This document shows, piece after piece, positions 16,205 through 23,686 of a DNA stretch of 64,000 nt. A program made the position numbers and the translations under genes. This stretch comes from Microbulbifer okhotskensis (lineage in GTDB: Bacteria; Pseudomonadota; Gammaproteobacteria; Pseudomonadales; Cellvibrionaceae): positions 29,912 to 93,911 of the forward strand of contig NZ_JALBWM010000005.1 in assembly GCF_023895975.1 (NCBI RefSeq). The letters run 5' to 3'. The first letter of the stretch is position 1; each line of letters starts with the position of its first letter. The notes below the pieces were generated by a model. The model ran no database searches. It had not been told where the DNA came from and saw nothing but the letters and a program-made list of their open reading frames with translations.

Positions 16205-18511
16205 TTGGCTAACTCGTCATTTAAATTAGCGCTCCAAATCGGCGCAAGTATTGGCCAAAGCTTTCGTACGTCCGTTAGAGGATCTCAGTCTCAGCTTAAT
16301 CAACTGGGCTCATCCATCAACAAACTGAAGAACCAGCAAGCGTCGATTAAAAAGGTTGAGTTAGGTGAAGCCAGTGTGGGTAAGGCTCGAGTTGCCTATG
16401 AAGCCGCCAGTAGAGAGTTATCCCGGCTTAGACGTGAGGTTGCTAGTACCGATCAACCCAGCAAGCAACTGACGCAATCCTTCGAAGCAGCAAAGCGTAA
16501 AACAGAGCGTCTTTCCCAAGCCTTAGGTAAACAGCGAGATCGCCTGCAACAAAGCCGACGTGAGTTACAGCAAGCGGGAGTATCCAGCAGAAACCTGATG
16601 GGTGATAACGCCCGATTAGGTGCATCGGTTGAACGCCTCAGCCAAAAGTATCGAAAATTGAATCAGGCCATGCGCGCTCAGGAGGCCAATAAAGCCCAGC
16701 GCGCAGACCTGCGAGGTCAGTTATTTGATGCGGTGGCATTAGGTGCAACGGTTGTAGCACCGGTGAGCATTGCGGTGAACTTTGAGCAATCTATCGCAAG
16801 GTTGGGTGCTATTACCCGCTCGGGTGATGATGCGCTCTTAGGGCTCGAAAAAACGGCTCGTCGATTAGGAGAGACAACCCAGTTTTCAGCCTCCGAAGCG
16901 GCATCGGCCATGACCTTTTTGGGTATGGCCGGTTTCAAAACTAATGAGATTATTTCTGCAACGCCGGGCATGCTTAATTTGGCCCAAGCGGCTGGTAGTG
17001 ATTTAGCGGGTACCGCAGATATTGCATCCAATATCTTAAGTGGCTTTTCTCTAAAAGCCGATGAGATGGGTCGTGTGGGTGATGTGCTTTCTGCCACCTT
17101 CACTACGTCCAATACCACGCTGCAAATGCTTGGCGATACGCTGAAGTATGCAGCCCCTGTGGCCAGTAGTGCTGGGGCGAGTATCGAACAAGTCGCTGCG
17201 ATGGCTGGTTTGTTGGGTAATGTCGGTATTCAAGGCAGCATGGCGGGTACCGCATTACGCGCGGCATTTTTACGTTTGTCTGCACCGCCCAAGGTTGCTG
17301 CGGATGCCTTAGCCAACTTGGGTGTTGAAGTTAAAGACCTGGATGGCAACTTACGCTCGGTTCCTGAACTATTGCAGGAGTTAGCGCAAGCCACCGAAGG
17401 CTTAGGGTCTGCTGAAAGAGCAGAAGCCATTAAGCAAATCTTTGGCTCAGAAGCTTCTGCAGGTTTAACCGAGTTGCTCAAGCAAGCTGGCTCCGGCGCA
17501 TTGGATTCTTATATCCAGCAGCTACAGCAAGCGAAAGGCACCGCCGATACTATGGCTAAAAAAATGAGTGCCACCACAGCGGGTAGCCTGAAGCGATTGG
17601 GCAGCGCACTTGAAAGCGTCGCGATCAGTATTGGCAGTTTACTGCTACCAACCATTGCTGCAGGCGCTCAGCTTTTTGCCGGTATGGCCAGCTGGGTGTC
17701 TGGTGCTGCGCAAGAATACCCATGGCTTACCAAAGTCATCGTCGGTGCAACGGTAGGTTTAGTTGCGCTGAAGGTGACTGCTATCGCTGGCACTTATGCG
17801 TTCACTTTTTTAAAAGGTGGTGTACTTAGCCTGGTGACTGCATACCGAACCTTGAGTGCTGGTATTGCCATGGCGCAATTAGGCATGGCGCGAATGAATG
17901 TCCTGTCGGCGCTATCTGCTGTTCGAATGGGAGTGGTGACCGCAGCGCAATGGGCGTTGAATGTTGCCATGACTGCCAATCCGATTGGGCTCATTGTTGT
18001 GGGTATTGCTGCATTAGCGGGTGCAGCTTTTATGCTGATTAAATACTGGGAGCCTATCGGCGAATTCTTTTCAGGCCTTTGGGATGGTGTAAAAAATATT
18101 ACCAGTGGTGCCGTGGATTGGCTGCTAGGCAAGATGAACTTACTAGCAAAGCCTTTCGAGTTATTAGGTTCTGCCTGGAACGCTGTTTCTGGTTGGCTAG
18201 ATGGTGATGAATCTGAGGATGCGCCATCTTCAGCCAATAAACGTAAGCTTGCTACAGCCGCCGTTGGGGCATCGCTAGCGGCGCAACCTGCAATGGCATT
18301 GCCGAATTCAACGGTCAATGCACTACCTCAAATTCAAGCAGTCAGCGCTGCTAATCATAATCAACAGTCGGTCATTATTGATGCGCCTATTACCATTCAT
18401 GCTGCACCCGGTATGGATGAGCGAGCTATTGCCGGTGAAGTTCAAAAAGCACTGGAGCAACGAGAGGCGCGAGCGGCAAGCCAACAACGAGGTGCCCTAT
18501 ATGATGTATAG
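16205..18511 (+). CDS. Tail tape measure protein (P2 gpT-like)
   Basis: A 768-residue tape measure that sets tail length and helps DNA enter the host. Residues about 20-175 are coiled-coil (Gln/Arg/Lys-rich with LNQLGSSINKLKNQQAS). A TP901-type core follows at about 200-440 (SIARLGAITRSGDDALLG, GETTQFSASEAASAMTFLG, MAGTALRAAFLRLS). Around 540-620 there are hydrophobic membrane-like segments (LIVVGIAALAGAAFMLI). The start is TTG at 16205, seven bases after GGAGG; no ATG fits. It is shorter than P2 gpT (815), predicting a slightly shorter tail. Confidence 0.93.
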   Translation: MANSSFKLALQIGASIGQSFRTSVRGSQSQLNQLGSSINKLKNQQASIKKVELGEASVGKARVAYEAASRELSRLRREVASTDQPSKQLTQSFEAAKRKTERLSQALGKQRDRLQQSRRELQQAGVSSRNLMGDNARLGASVERLSQKYRKLNQAMRAQEANKAQRADLRGQLFDAVALGATVVAPVSIAVNFEQSIARLGAITRSGDDALLGLEKTARRLGETTQFSASEAASAMTFLGMAGFKTNEIISATPGMLNLAQAAGSDLAGTADIASNILSGFSLKADEMGRVGDVLSATFTTSNTTLQMLGDTLKYAAPVASSAGASIEQVAAMAGLLGNVGIQGSMAGTALRAAFLRLSAPPKVAADALANLGVEVKDLDGNLRSVPELLQELAQATEGLGSAERAEAIKQIFGSEASAGLTELLKQAGSGALDSYIQQLQQAKGTADTMAKKMSATTAGSLKRLGSALESVAISIGSLLLPTIAAGAQLFAGMASWVSGAAQEYPWLTKVIVGATVGLVALKVTAIAGTYAFTFLKGGVLSLVTAYRTLSAGIAMAQLGMARMNVLSALSAVRMGVVTAAQWALNVAMTANPIGLIVVGIAALAGAAFMLIKYWEPIGEFFSGLWDGVKNITSGAVDWLLGKMNLLAKPFELLGSAWNAVSGWLDGDESEDAPSSANKRKLATAAVGASLAAQPAMALPNSTVNALPQIQAVSAANHNQQSVIIDAPITIHAAPGMDERAIAGEVQKALEQREARAASQQRGALYDV

Positions 18512-18574
18512 GACATACGAATATCGTGAGAGCCATGGAAGGCGGAAACGATTGATGAAAGTTAAGGTGGTGCC

Positions 18575-18967
18575 ATGAGTGAAACCATGATGGCGTTAGG
18601 CAGATACCGATTCTCCATCGACAGTGCGGCTTATCAAGAACTAAAACACAGCCAAGCCTATCGTTGGCAAGCTCAAGAGCGATTACAACGCCGACCGGCT
18701 ATGCAATTTTTAGGCGCCGGTGAAGAATCGATCGAGTTTAGCGGTGTGATCTATCCGCACTTTAAGGGCGGGTTGAAACAACTGGATGCTATGAGAATAG
18801 AAGCTAGCAAGGGGCAACCTTTATTGCTAGTGGATGGCTTGGGTTTTGTCTGGGGGCAATGGGTCATTACCCAAATTGATGAAGGCCAGTCGTTTTTTCA
18901 GGGCAATGGCCAACCGCTTAAACAAAGCTTCCAACTTAAGCTAGTGAATTATGGGGCGGATAACTAA
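18575..18967 (+). CDS. Tail protein U (P2 gpU-like)
   Basis: A 130-residue P2 gpU-family tail protein. The N-terminal MMALGRYRFSIDSAAYQ and the 'RPAMQFLGAGEESIEFSGVIYPHFKGG' region (seen here as FLGAGEESIEFSGVIYPHF) define the family. It acts near the tail tip or in tail completion. AAGGTGGT lies just upstream of the ATG. Its last base is shared with the start of X. Confidence 0.92.
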   Translation: MSETMMALGRYRFSIDSAAYQELKHSQAYRWQAQERLQRRPAMQFLGAGEESIEFSGVIYPHFKGGLKQLDAMRIEASKGQPLLLVDGLGFVWGQWVITQIDEGQSFFQGNGQPLKQSFQLKLVNYGADN

Positions 18968-19176
18968 TGGCAACTTATCGAACACGCGATGGCGATATGC
19001 TGGATGCAATTTGCTTGTCGTACTACGGCCAAGCGGATGGTTATCTTGAGTCTGTTTTAACTGCGAATCCCGGTCTTGCTGATATGGGTCCAGTCTATCT
19101 CTCTGGCTTATTAATCGAGCTGCCGAACCTATCGGAGCAAAACCGAAGCCAAGAGACTATTCGTCTATGGAGCTAA
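18967..19176 (+). CDS. Tail protein X (P2 gpX-like, LysM-type)
   Basis: A 69-residue gpX-family protein with a LysM-like fold: YRTRDGDMLDAICLSYYG, then a helix pair and VYLSGLLIELPNL. In P2 gpX is needed for tail assembly and may contact peptidoglycan or the hub. Stop-start overlap TAATG with U shows coupling. Confidence 0.92.
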   Translation: MATYRTRDGDMLDAICLSYYGQADGYLESVLTANPGLADMGPVYLSGLLIELPNLSEQNRSQETIRLWS

Positions 19177-19179
19177 TAC

Positions 19180-20151
19180 ATGAGACCAATCTTTAGGATT
19201 CTGGCGGATCAGCAAGACATCACTGACACAATTCGAGATCGACTGTTATCGCTTCGCATTACTGACGAGGCAGGCAATCAATCGGATACGGTTGAGCTGC
19301 AACTAGATGATCGTGATGAAAAAATACAATGGCCGAGCCATGGCGCGGAGTTGGAAATTTCTTTGGGAGCCGATCAAAACCAATTGACCCGAATGGGTTT
19401 ATACATCGTTGATGACATCGAGCATTCAGGGCCACCAAACACTATCACTGTTCGCGGCAAAGCAGCGGATATGCGCGCTTCAATCAAGGCGCCTAAAACC
19501 CGCAGTTGGGATGGTATTACGCTGGGCGCTTTGGTGCAAACGATTGCTGGCGAGCATGGTTTATCTGCAAAGATATCTGAGCAATTGGCTTTGATCGCCA
19601 TAGAGCACATCGACCAAAGCAATGAATCTGACTTGCACTTATTGACACGCTTAGCTCGGCAACATGGCGCCGTAAGTAAACCCGTTGCAGGCTTTCTGGT
19701 ATTTGTTTCCAAAGGTGAAGCCAAGTCAGCCACTGGGCAGCAGTTGCCATTAGTTGAGATACCAAAGCACCAAATTTCCCGGCACCGTATGACACAAGCT
19801 GAGCGCGGTAAATACCAATCCGTAAAAGCTTACTGGCACGACAATGACACAGCAGAAAAACAGAGTGTATTAGTCGGTGATGGCGAGCCGGTCTTTGCCA
19901 TTCGCCATACCTACAATGATGCACAAGAAGCGACAAGGGCGGCTACAGCTAAATTGCAAAGCTTGCGCAGAGGCACAGCCACGCTATCGCTAACATTACT
20001 CGGCAGGCCCGAGCTACAAGCCGAAGGAAAGCTTCGTATTTCAGGTATCCGCGATCCAGTAAATGGCGAATGGGTCATCAATCGTGTTGAGCACCAGCTA
20101 GATTCCAGTGGATTGCAAACCCGGTGCGATGCTGAAGTTCCCAATAACTAA
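19180..20151 (+). CDS. Late control protein D / baseplate hub (P2 gpD-like)
   Basis: A 323-residue baseplate hub protein of the gpD/VgrG-like family (T4 gp27 fold). Features: MRPIFRILADQQDITDTIR, the strand LSLRITDEAGNQSDTVELQL, then the SRSWDG-type region TRSWDGITLGALVQTIAGE and the C-terminal block LRISGIRDPVNGEWVINRVEH. The hub connects the tail tube to the gpV spike. It closes the P2-like tail operon, followed by a strong terminator. Confidence 0.94.
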   Translation: MRPIFRILADQQDITDTIRDRLLSLRITDEAGNQSDTVELQLDDRDEKIQWPSHGAELEISLGADQNQLTRMGLYIVDDIEHSGPPNTITVRGKAADMRASIKAPKTRSWDGITLGALVQTIAGEHGLSAKISEQLALIAIEHIDQSNESDLHLLTRLARQHGAVSKPVAGFLVFVSKGEAKSATGQQLPLVEIPKHQISRHRMTQAERGKYQSVKAYWHDNDTAEKQSVLVGDGEPVFAIRHTYNDAQEATRAATAKLQSLRRGTATLSLTLLGRPELQAEGKLRISGIRDPVNGEWVINRVEHQLDSSGLQTRCDAEVPNN

Positions 20152-20171
20152 TTGAATATTGTTGATTGTTG

Positions 20172-20197
20172 AAACCGCCCATGAGGCGGTTTTTTTT
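20172..20197 (+). terminator. Intrinsic terminator of the tail operon
   Basis: AACCGCC, loop CATGA, GGCGGTT followed by a run of eight T residues, ten bases after the gpD stop codon region. This is a clear Rho-independent terminator that separates the tail operon from the lysis genes. Confidence 0.9.
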
Positions 20198-20211
20198 ATG
20201 TATAGGACAAG

Positions 20212-20283
20212 GCAGTTTTTTGCTCCTGCAAAAACTGCATTTCCACCATCCATGGCGGTCATATGTCGCGTTGCCATGGATGG
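20212..20283 (+). promoter_or_regulatory. Two tandem hairpins ahead of the lysis genes
   Basis: First hairpin: GCAGTTTTTTGC, loop TCCT, GCAAAAACTGC (20212-20238, one extra T). Second: a perfect 11-bp inverted repeat CCATCCATGGC / GCCATGGATGG (20246-20256 and 20273-20283) with a 16-base loop. Neither has a T-tail. They could be a protein-binding operator or a structured leader controlling the timing of lysis genes. Confidence 0.45.
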
Positions 20284-20312
20284 CAAAGAGCGACCATTTT
20301 AGGAGATTGTAA

Positions 20313-20594
20313 ATGGCACCAGCCAAAGAAAAAGAAAACGGCATGGTGGTAGTGCCGAAAGATGAATTTGAAAGCTTGTTGAATAGCGCCGCAGAGCGTG
20401 GCGCCGAACGTGTACTAGCACATCTAGGTTTAGAAAATGGCCATGCCGCTAGGGATATACGAGAGCTTCGAGACTTGTTGGATGCTTGGCGTGATGCAAG
20501 GCGTACCGCATGGCAAACCGTTATCAAAGTCGCCACCACCGGCATTCTCGCCGCGCTTATTTTAGGCGTAGCCATCAAATTAAAGCAGCCTTGA
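20313..20594 (+). CDS. Small membrane-anchored phage protein (DUF6127-like, lysis region)
   Basis: A 93-residue protein with a charged N-terminus (VVVPKDEFESLLNSAAERGAERVL), a helical middle, and one C-terminal transmembrane segment (VIKVATTGILAALILGVAIKL). It resembles short phage proteins found next to holins in GTA-like and P2-like elements. TAGGAGA lies in front of the ATG. It probably helps holin action or forms part of the lysis complex. The role is inferred from location and topology. Confidence 0.55.
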   Translation: MAPAKEKENGMVVVPKDEFESLLNSAAERGAERVLAHLGLENGHAARDIRELRDLLDAWRDARRTAWQTVIKVATTGILAALILGVAIKLKQP

Positions 20595-20626
20595 GCGCTT
20601 AAAAATAGTAAACGGAGGACAATAAA

Positions 20627-21085
20627 ATGCTGACACTATTAGGTAGCCTGCTTGGCTTTATTTCGAGCGCCTTTCCAGACTTGCTGAAAATCTGGCAAGA
20701 CAAACAAGACAGAAAACACGAGCTACAGATTCTCGATCGACAGATGGAGCAAATGCGCCTTGGTCATAACCAACGGCTAGAAGAAATTGCCGTCAATGCT
20801 GACATCAATGAAAGCCTTGCGTTGCTGAAACACGACAGCCAGCCATCGGGTATTAAGTGGGTCGATGGGCTTAGGTCATCGGTACGACCGGTGATCACTT
20901 ACGCTTTTTTCCTATTGTTCACCGCCATAAAAATCTGCGCGTTATATGTATTGGTTTTCGATCAAGGCCTAGATTTCGTCATCGCTTTGCCACAAATCTG
21001 GGATCCAGAAACACAAGCATTGTTTGCAGCGGTGATGAGCTTTTGGTTTGGTCAGCGTGCCTTGGCAAAAGCCAGGGGGCAATAA
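20627..21085 (+). CDS. Holin-like protein of the 3-TM (GTA holin) family
   Basis: A 152-residue membrane protein. An N-terminal hydrophobic segment (LLGSLLGFISSAFPDLL) is followed by a charged coil (KIWQDKQDRKHELQILDR), then hydrophobic segments (PVITYAFFLLFTAIKICAL and LFAAVMSFWFGQRAL). This arrangement and the motif SSVRPVITY match the 'holin of three transmembrane segments' family used in phage and gene-transfer-agent release. GGAGGAC precedes the ATG. It acts in the inner membrane to release the lysozyme. Confidence 0.75.
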   Translation: MLTLLGSLLGFISSAFPDLLKIWQDKQDRKHELQILDRQMEQMRLGHNQRLEEIAVNADINESLALLKHDSQPSGIKWVDGLRSSVRPVITYAFFLLFTAIKICALYVLVFDQGLDFVIALPQIWDPETQALFAAVMSFWFGQRALAKARGQ

Positions 21086-21087
21086 GC

Positions 21088-21150
21088 ATGAAAAGCTTGA
21101 TAGTTATGCGAATAGAAGCGTTCATAGGAAAAAAGAGGAGTAATTTATGA
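21088..21150 (+). CDS. Possible 20-codon mini-ORF in the lysis cassette
   Basis: A 20-codon frame (MKSLIVMRIEAFIGKKR...) starts two bases after the holin stop and ends in an ATGA overlap with the next gene. It could couple translation to that gene or be chance; the next gene has its own AGAGGAG. No homologue is recognised. Confidence 0.2.
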   Translation: MKSLIVMRIEAFIGKKRSNL

Positions 21151-21437
21151 GCGTAAAATATAGCAAGGTGATCGTTGAAGATATTACAAGTGAAGGATTG
21201 TCAGATGATGAACTGTCCTTACTCGTTGACGTTTTTTGCCGGACAGTTGTAAAGGTGAAGTCGATACAAGCAAGTCAGGCTGAATTTCCTTTAAATAAGC
21301 TGGCCACCACTAAGACAACAAGCTTAGCTGGGTTTACGCTTTCGATTATGCTTACCTTCCATGAAGGGTGCGAGCTTTGGTTGGGTCAACTTCAGGGGCA
21401 AAATAGAAATCTACTTATTACCGGCACCATTGATTGA
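21147..21437 (+). CDS. Unknown small protein in the lysis cassette
   Basis: A 96-residue protein with no recognised domain: VIVEDITSEGLSDDELSLLV, a central amphipathic part, and a hydrophobic stretch LAGFTLSIMLTFHEGCELWL near the C-terminus. It may be an inner-membrane or particle-associated protein. AAGAGGAG at the right distance from the ATG supports translation. It is the last forward gene before an inverted cargo gene. It ends Ile-Asp-stop within an inverted repeat shared with the converging gene. Confidence 0.5.
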   Translation: MSVKYSKVIVEDITSEGLSDDELSLLVDVFCRTVVKVKSIQASQAEFPLNKLATTKTTSLAGFTLSIMLTFHEGCELWLGQLQGQNRNLLITGTID

Positions 21438-21458
21438 AACTAAGCCTCGTCAATCAAT
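21429..21458. terminator. Inverted repeat joining two converging gene ends
   Basis: ATTGATTGA (21429-21437) and TCAATCAAT (21450-21458) form a perfect 9-bp inverted repeat with a 12-base spacer that contains the end of the forward gene and the end of the reverse gene. Each protein therefore ends Ile-Asp-stop. It may act as a weak bidirectional terminator, with TTTTA following on the + strand. Confidence 0.45.
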
Positions 21459-22382
21459 TTTATAGTCCCAGTCTGTAGCTCTAGGATCACCTGTTTGGTA
21501 AAACTGACGCACTAGTTTTACAAAATCCATAAAGTCTCTATTTTCTACGGTAAGGCGGTTTGCCGTATCCCAATCAATTTCAAGACGCTCTTTTGCAGGA
21601 ACTAAAATCTGGCTTTCTGTCGGGTTGTCAACATCCAGTTGAATTAACCCTATTCCATGCGCAGAAAATAGCATCCGTAATTCTTTTAGCGTATCGCTGC
21701 CTTCAATTTCCGAAGCCACGAGATAGCCGAAGTTCGCCCAAGAAGAATTTGAAACCGCCTGAAAGAAACATTCTCGAATGTTTGAACGGTTAATTAGCAG
21801 CTTCACCTCAAATGACCAAAGTTTGGTTCTCTTGTCGGCGTATTGACCGACACAGTCTTTAACTTCTTGATGCCAGTCTGCACTTAAGTCTTCCATGCCA
21901 ACAACGTCAGGATAAAGCCATTTATTGCCATTCGGCCCTCTCTTATTCGAAGACCGTTTTTCATCAATTCGTTTCGAGTAAAGTGAAAACTCAGTAAATA
22001 GATATTCTGACAATAACGGGTAGAGATCATGTTCTTTAGTTTTAGGTTCTCGGCTGGTCGTATCATTTCGAGGCTGAGATTCCGCCGCATCCACCTCTTC
22101 ACTTTCTGATTGCTCAGTAAAATAATACTTCCGAGGCCTTCCTTCAGTTGTTTTTACCTGCGGATATTTGTTTTGCAGTCGGGGTCGTTGTGCGGCTATT
22201 TCACGAACAATCTGTTGAACAAGATCGTCTTCTGATTGAAGTGAATCACTCCGAAGCTTTTTCTCTTGGCATTCTTCTGGATAAGTTTCGTAAACCCAAA
22301 CCGCTATCTCACGGGCAGTGAACTTTCTGTTTTGGTTGTTTTGTAAATAGTCGAGAACAGTTTTTGCCAGGTTGAGTGCCAT
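21450..22382 (-). CDS. COG2958-like protein: N-terminal helical domain plus PD-(D/E)XK-type nuclease domain
   Basis: A 310-residue protein. Residues 1-85 form a winged-helix/HARE-HTH-like domain (LNLAKTVLDYLQNNQN, FTAREIAVWVYETYPE), joined by a polar Ser/Glu-rich linker (about 90-115) to a C-terminal domain with PD-(D/E)XK-type motifs: WLYPDVVGMEDL (Asp) and LWSFEVKLLIN (Glu-x-Lys), followed by a helix ending in FGYLVA. The layout matches the uncharacterised COG2958 family found in phages and defence islands. It lies opposite to the lysis genes and is probably a separately expressed cargo gene. Nuclease activity is predicted from the motifs only. Confidence 0.65.
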   Translation of the reverse strand: MALNLAKTVLDYLQNNQNRKFTAREIAVWVYETYPEECQEKKLRSDSLQSEDDLVQQIVREIAAQRPRLQNKYPQVKTTEGRPRKYYFTEQSESEEVDAAESQPRNDTTSREPKTKEHDLYPLLSEYLFTEFSLYSKRIDEKRSSNKRGPNGNKWLYPDVVGMEDLSADWHQEVKDCVGQYADKRTKLWSFEVKLLINRSNIRECFFQAVSNSSWANFGYLVASEIEGSDTLKELRMLFSAHGIGLIQLDVDNPTESQILVPAKERLEIDWDTANRLTVENRDFMDFVKLVRQFYQTGDPRATDWDYKID

Positions 22383-22452
22383 ATCCCTATCCAGTTAATT
22401 TTTTTAATCATTTTACCTGATCTTTGCAGATCAACAATGAAAAGGATCTCTA

Positions 22453-22929
22453 ATGCGAAAAATCACTCAAGAAGGGCTAGACCTGATTAAGCGATTCGAG
22501 GGCTTTAGCTCGACGGTCTATATATGCCCAGCTGGGCACCCAACGATCGGGTATGGCCATTTAGTTCGAAACCATGAAACGTTTGAAACAATTAGTCCGG
22601 AAGAAGCAGAAGACCTGCTGCGCAAAGATGTCGAATCGGCAGAGCGAGCAGTCTTGCGTTTGGTGAATGTTTCTCTTACTGATGGCCAGTTTGATGCGTT
22701 GGTATCCTTCACCTTTAACTTAGGGGCAGGAGCCTTTCAGCGATCGACTCTTCGGCGAAAGGTCAATCGGCAGGCTCATGATGAGGTGCCAGAGCAACTT
22801 AAACGATGGGTGTGGGCGGGCGGACGAAAATCAAAAGGCCTGATTACAAGGCGTGAAGTAGAATCAACTATATATGCTTTGGCTTACCAATCATCCAGTC
22901 GTTATAGCGCAATTTTTACCCATTCATAG
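22453..22929 (+). CDS. Phage lysozyme (endolysin), GH24 family
   Basis: A 158-residue endolysin that cuts the peptidoglycan glycan chain. The catalytic region is IKRFEGFSSTVYICPAGH followed by TIGYGH: Glu16 is the acid, with the Thr of TIGYGH nine to fifteen residues on. The Asp of T4 lysozyme is Cys here (C25), as in many lambdoid lysozymes. No signal sequence is seen at the N-terminus, so it relies on the holin. The end of the protein (SRYSAIFTHS) extends past the core domain. It closes the phage block before the defence operon. Confidence 0.92.
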   Translation: MRKITQEGLDLIKRFEGFSSTVYICPAGHPTIGYGHLVRNHETFETISPEEAEDLLRKDVESAERAVLRLVNVSLTDGQFDALVSFTFNLGAGAFQRSTLRRKVNRQAHDEVPEQLKRWVWAGGRKSKGLITRREVESTIYALAYQSSSRYSAIFTHS

Positions 22930-23026
22930 ATTTTGTCGAACTTCAAGATAAAGAATTGACTTTTATCCTAGTCGGCGTACGATGGAATCCTTTGTACTTC
23001 TTCGACAATTGTGAAGAGAAAATGAA

Positions 23027-23212
23027 ATGGGCGACACTATTTGGACCATCAAAGAGGTGGCCGAGTACCTTAAAGTTAACGAACGCACCATCTATCGACT
23101 TGCGGCCAGTGGTGAATTACCCGCATTCAAGGTGGGTAACTCTTGGCGCTTTAAGCAAGCGGAATTGGAAAAATGGATCGCTAGCCAGGCACAAAAGCCG
23201 AGTGATCGTTAA
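23027..23212 (+). CDS. Excisionase-like HTH DNA-binding protein
   Basis: A 61-residue protein with a MerR/excisionase-type winged helix-turn-helix: WTIKEVAEYLKVNERTIYRL, then GELPAFKVGNSWRFKQAELE. Such proteins either bend DNA for phage excision or act as small regulators ahead of restriction-type operons. It lies at the head of the putative defence operon, about 100 bases after the lysozyme, with GAAGAG before its ATG. A role as operon regulator or as Xis cannot be distinguished from sequence. Confidence 0.75.
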   Translation: MGDTIWTIKEVAEYLKVNERTIYRLAASGELPAFKVGNSWRFKQAELEKWIASQAQKPSDR

Positions 23213-23260
23213 TGGTAGTTTGTAATGGTCAAGTTAAACGCACAGGGAGGTATATGCGAG

Positions 23261-23632
23261 ATGAATGCTGTTTTAATCAATCAAATTGCTAGCCGAGTGA
23301 AATCTCAGCACACGTCCGTCGACTCCCTTTGGCAAAATGAACAAACCACCTGGCAACAACTGGGGTGGAGCAAGGCCCAAGTCGCGCTTTGGTTGGCATC
23401 GCTACCGAAAAGAAACCAACAAGCAGAACCCCATGCGGTTTATCACGTGACGCCTGATCTGGCTCATCATTTAGTCACGTTACTCACTCAAGCGGGTAAG
23501 CCGCTGCCTATCGCCCTTTTGCTCAAAAAACTCCCAGTAGGGGTGACTGCGACAGAACAACAATTACGGAAGTTGGCGCAACAAAATGAGCGGCTGGCAT
23601 TAAAAGGCCCGTTGATCACATTAAGCGACTAA
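23261..23632 (+). CDS. Unknown protein preceding the defence operon
   Basis: A 124-residue protein with no recognised family. It has two short helical units (NQIASRVKSQHTSVDSLWQN; GWSKAQVALWLASLP) and a C-terminal helical region (LPIALLLKKLPVGVTATEQQ) that could be a winged-helix. The start at 23261 follows GGGAGGT by a normal distance; an upstream in-frame start at 23225 is possible but less likely. It follows the HTH gene closely and precedes the methyltransferase by 54 bases, so it is probably part of the same system. Confidence 0.5.
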   Translation: MNAVLINQIASRVKSQHTSVDSLWQNEQTTWQQLGWSKAQVALWLASLPKRNQQAEPHAVYHVTPDLAHHLVTLLTQAGKPLPIALLLKKLPVGVTATEQQLRKLAQQNERLALKGPLITLSD

Positions 23633-23686
23633 ATCTTATTTGGGTAAACGAAAAGAATTTTAAAAATTAAACACTAAGAGAAATCC

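Noticed and set aside
18318..18578. 86-codon frame overlapping the end of the tape measure gene
   Set aside because: It is out of frame with a confident gene for most of its length, has no family, and the stretch between tape measure and U is only 63 bases.
22956..23225. 89-codon frame overlapping the HTH gene
   Set aside because: The overlapping 61-codon frame has a clear HTH family match and a better start; this one has no domain.
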